Origin: Planctomycetota bacterium
GTDB lineage: Bacteria; Planctomycetota; Phycisphaerae; WQYP01
Reading direction: 5' to 3'
NCBI GenBank assembly: GCA_021852275.1
Contig: JAJZNX010000138.1
Coordinates: 1 to 51,951 of the forward strand
DNA: 51,951 nucleotides
Positions within the stretch are counted from its first letter, which is position 1; each line of letters begins with the position of its first letter. Made by a program: the position numbers and the translations under genes. Shown here piece after piece: positions 50,624 to 51,951 of this stretch. The notes beneath the pieces are model-generated. The model saw only the letters and a program-made list of their open reading frames with translations, did no database searches and was not told the origin of the DNA.

Positions 50624-51645
50624 AAACAATCGCCTTTTTCAACAACAAGGGTGGCGTGGGCAAGACGTCGATGGTTTATCACCTCTCATGGATGTTCCAC
50701 GATTTAGGGCGGCGGGTGTTGGCGGTCGACTTAGATCCGCAATCCAACCTCACCAGCATTTTTCTCGAAGATTCAGACTTAGAATCGCTCTGGCCGGAAG
50801 GAAGACATCCGGATACGATCCTTGGTGCGGTGGACCCTCTCATCGAAAGCCTTGGTGATATTCAGGCTGTCGAGCCGATTAACATCTTGTCTGGAATTTC
50901 CCTTATAGCCGGCGATCTGGGGCTAAGCGCCTTTGAGGACCGCCTGTCTGACGCGTGGGGCAAGTGCCTTGACGATAAACCCGCGATTGCCGGCGATGGT
51001 TTTCGGGTGACGACTGCGTTTCATCGGGTAATGAAGCTAGCAGCCGAGAAGTGCGGCGGGGAGATCGTGCTGATTGATGTTGGCCCCAACATAGGGGCGA
51101 TGAATCGGGCGGCATTGGTGGCTGCCGATTTTGTGGTCATTCCGCTTGGGGCCGACTTGTTCTCGCTGCAGGGCCTGCGCAACTTGGGACCTACACTGCG
51201 CGATTGGCGCAAAGGATGGCAGACTCGTTTGCACAGTTCCCGGATACCAAAGGATATATCGCTGCCATCGGGTGATATGCAACCGATCGGTTATGTACTA
51301 CTCAACCCCTCCGTGCGCGAAAATCGACCGGTAAAGTCCTATCTGAAATGGGCTAATAGAATCCCAGATACGTATGCCAGGGAAGTTCTGGCCCAGCCGG
51401 CGCAGGCCCAGTTTACTGCGGATGATCCGAATCAACTTACCATGCTCAAGCACTTCAAAAGCCTTATGCCAATGGCTCAAGATGCCCGCAAACCCATGTT
51501 TCACCTCACAGCATCGGATGGAGCCATCGGCGGACACGCCGGTGCGGTGCAGGACTGTAGGAAACAGTTTGAGGTCTTGGCAAATAAAATATTCGAGAAA
51601 ATTTACGCTACGGAACATGTAGACTCACGGGATAATTCACGGTAG
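50620..51645 (+). CDS. ParA/MinD-family ATPase
   Basis: A 341-residue deviant Walker A ATPase. The N-terminus is MKTIAFFNNKGGVGKTSMVYHLSWMF (signature lysine Lys10, P-loop lysine Lys15), then VLAVDLDPQSNLTSIFLE (Walker A'). EIVLIDVGPNIGAMNRAALVAADFVVIPLGADLFSLQGLRNL carries the Walker B-like motif, where VGP replaces the more common CPP/SPP. An insertion of about 60 residues lies between the first two motifs. No ParB gene or parS-like repeat is visible. It is translationally coupled to the AlbA_2 ATPase, so the two probably work together. Confidence 0.88.
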   Translation: MKTIAFFNNKGGVGKTSMVYHLSWMFHDLGRRVLAVDLDPQSNLTSIFLEDSDLESLWPEGRHPDTILGAVDPLIESLGDIQAVEPINILSGISLIAGDLGLSAFEDRLSDAWGKCLDDKPAIAGDGFRVTTAFHRVMKLAAEKCGGEIVLIDVGPNIGAMNRAALVAADFVVIPLGADLFSLQGLRNLGPTLRDWRKGWQTRLHSSRIPKDISLPSGDMQPIGYVLLNPSVRENRPVKSYLKWANRIPDTYAREVLAQPAQAQFTADDPNQLTMLKHFKSLMPMAQDARKPMFHLTASDGAIGGHAGAVQDCRKQFEVLANKIFEKIYATEHVDSRDNSR

Positions 51646-51951
51646 CTCCGGGGCCAGCCAGCGTTTCGTTTTTGATGATGGGTTCGCTTCCTCTTGCACC
51701 AATGGCCTGCGCCACTCGCGGTTGGGACGTCGCGATCTTAGGTCCAAGGTCAATCATGACGTTATCGTCGGATGAAACTGATGAAACCAGATTTCCAGCA
51801 TCAGCAGGGCAAAGAGGCGATGGGTATGATCCCGGTGTCGTGCAAGATGTTGATTTACAAGTTGTTCCACGCCGGCCGACGATAAATAATTGCGACAAAA
51901 CCCCGCTGAATTCCGCAGCCGGTCGAGCGATTCTAAGTCTGAATCTTCGAG
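51646..51951. other. Unassigned region at the right edge
   Basis: About 306 bp with no gene I can support. A plus-strand frame is open from about 51640 to the edge of the window, with an ATG at 51756 preceded by AAGG. It could be the start of a gene, but its translation has no recognisable pattern. A minus-strand frame at 51608-51898 is equally open and overlaps the parA end, so both may be chance. Confidence 0.35.

Noticed and set aside
50620-51645. Plasmid-type partition locus
   Set aside because: The ParA-like gene has no ParB partner, no iterated centromere repeats and no replication gene nearby. The surrounding genes are chromosomal.
51608-51898. Minus-strand open frame of 96 codons at the right edge
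   Set aside because: It overlaps the end of the parA-like gene, its start has no binding site, and its composition is not convincing. It is left unassigned rather than called a gene.

Overview
The window looks like chromosome from a Gram-negative bacterium of the Planctomycetota, most likely near the Phycisphaerae. This is an inference from gene content, not from a marker tree: two ECF sigma / anti-sigma pairs, several TPR proteins, a FlgI-like lipoprotein without other flagellar genes, an EF-P with an extended tip loop, LPS-type genes (waaA, a WbpP-like epimerase, ugd) and outer-membrane machinery (TolC, a two-partner secretion pore). Coding strand switches often and gene blocks are short. 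RNA genes are tRNA-Glu(UUC), tRNA-Ala(GGC) and a small bacterial SRP RNA.

Layout. 1-5780: 3' part of a giant repetitive secreted protein (GLUG, MBG and YDG repeats) with its TpsB-type outer-membrane exporter. 6314-11460 (minus): MacAB-TolC-like tripartite efflux operon (ATPase, membrane fusion protein, permease, TolC). 11671-15326 (plus): waaA, a zinc-ribbon protein, a TPR protein. 15334-20321 (minus): a membrane protein, EF-P, tRNA-Glu, recG, pcm. 20431-24724 (plus): bioA, bioD and a FlgI-like lipoprotein. 24721-27441 (minus): a PDZ protein and an ECF sigma / anti-sigma pair. 27947-31379: WecA/MraY-type sugar-phosphate transferase, a membrane protein, tRNA-Ala, prmC. 31477-34070 (minus): peroxiredoxin, QueD, TPR protein. 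34388-39875: acetyltransferase, thrS, UDP-sugar epimerase, ugd. 40208-41593: plsY and a DinB-like protein. 41682-44640 (minus): a threonine-synthase-like enzyme, a ThiS/MoaD-type sulfur carrier, a NIL-domain protein and a MoeB/ThiF E1-like enzyme. 45123-48768: two-ACT-domain protein, second ECF sigma / anti-sigma pair, SRP RNA, alpha/beta hydrolase. 48769-51951: accessory-looking segment with a 149-bp imperfect inverted repeat, an AlbA/Schlafen-type ATPase translationally coupled to a ParA-like ATPase, and an unassigned end.

The strongest observation is a SAM-I (S-box) riboswitch on the minus strand at about 44850-45000, in the leader of the thrC-like / sulfur-carrier / NIL / E1-like operon. 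A SAM sensor on an operon whose first gene reads as threonine synthase makes little sense for threonine synthesis. It makes good sense if the four genes make homocysteine, with the PLP enzyme using O-phosphohomoserine and a thiocarboxylated carrier protein as sulfur donor. That function is an inference; the riboswitch core and the operon order are visible in the sequence.

Second-tier observations are the AlbA-ParA pair, the long hairpin-forming repeat next to it, the large in-frame duplications in the adhesin, and several promoters that place the predicted transcript start at or within a few bases of the ATG (leaderless mRNAs), including the divergent pcm/bioA pair that shares a 12-bp box.
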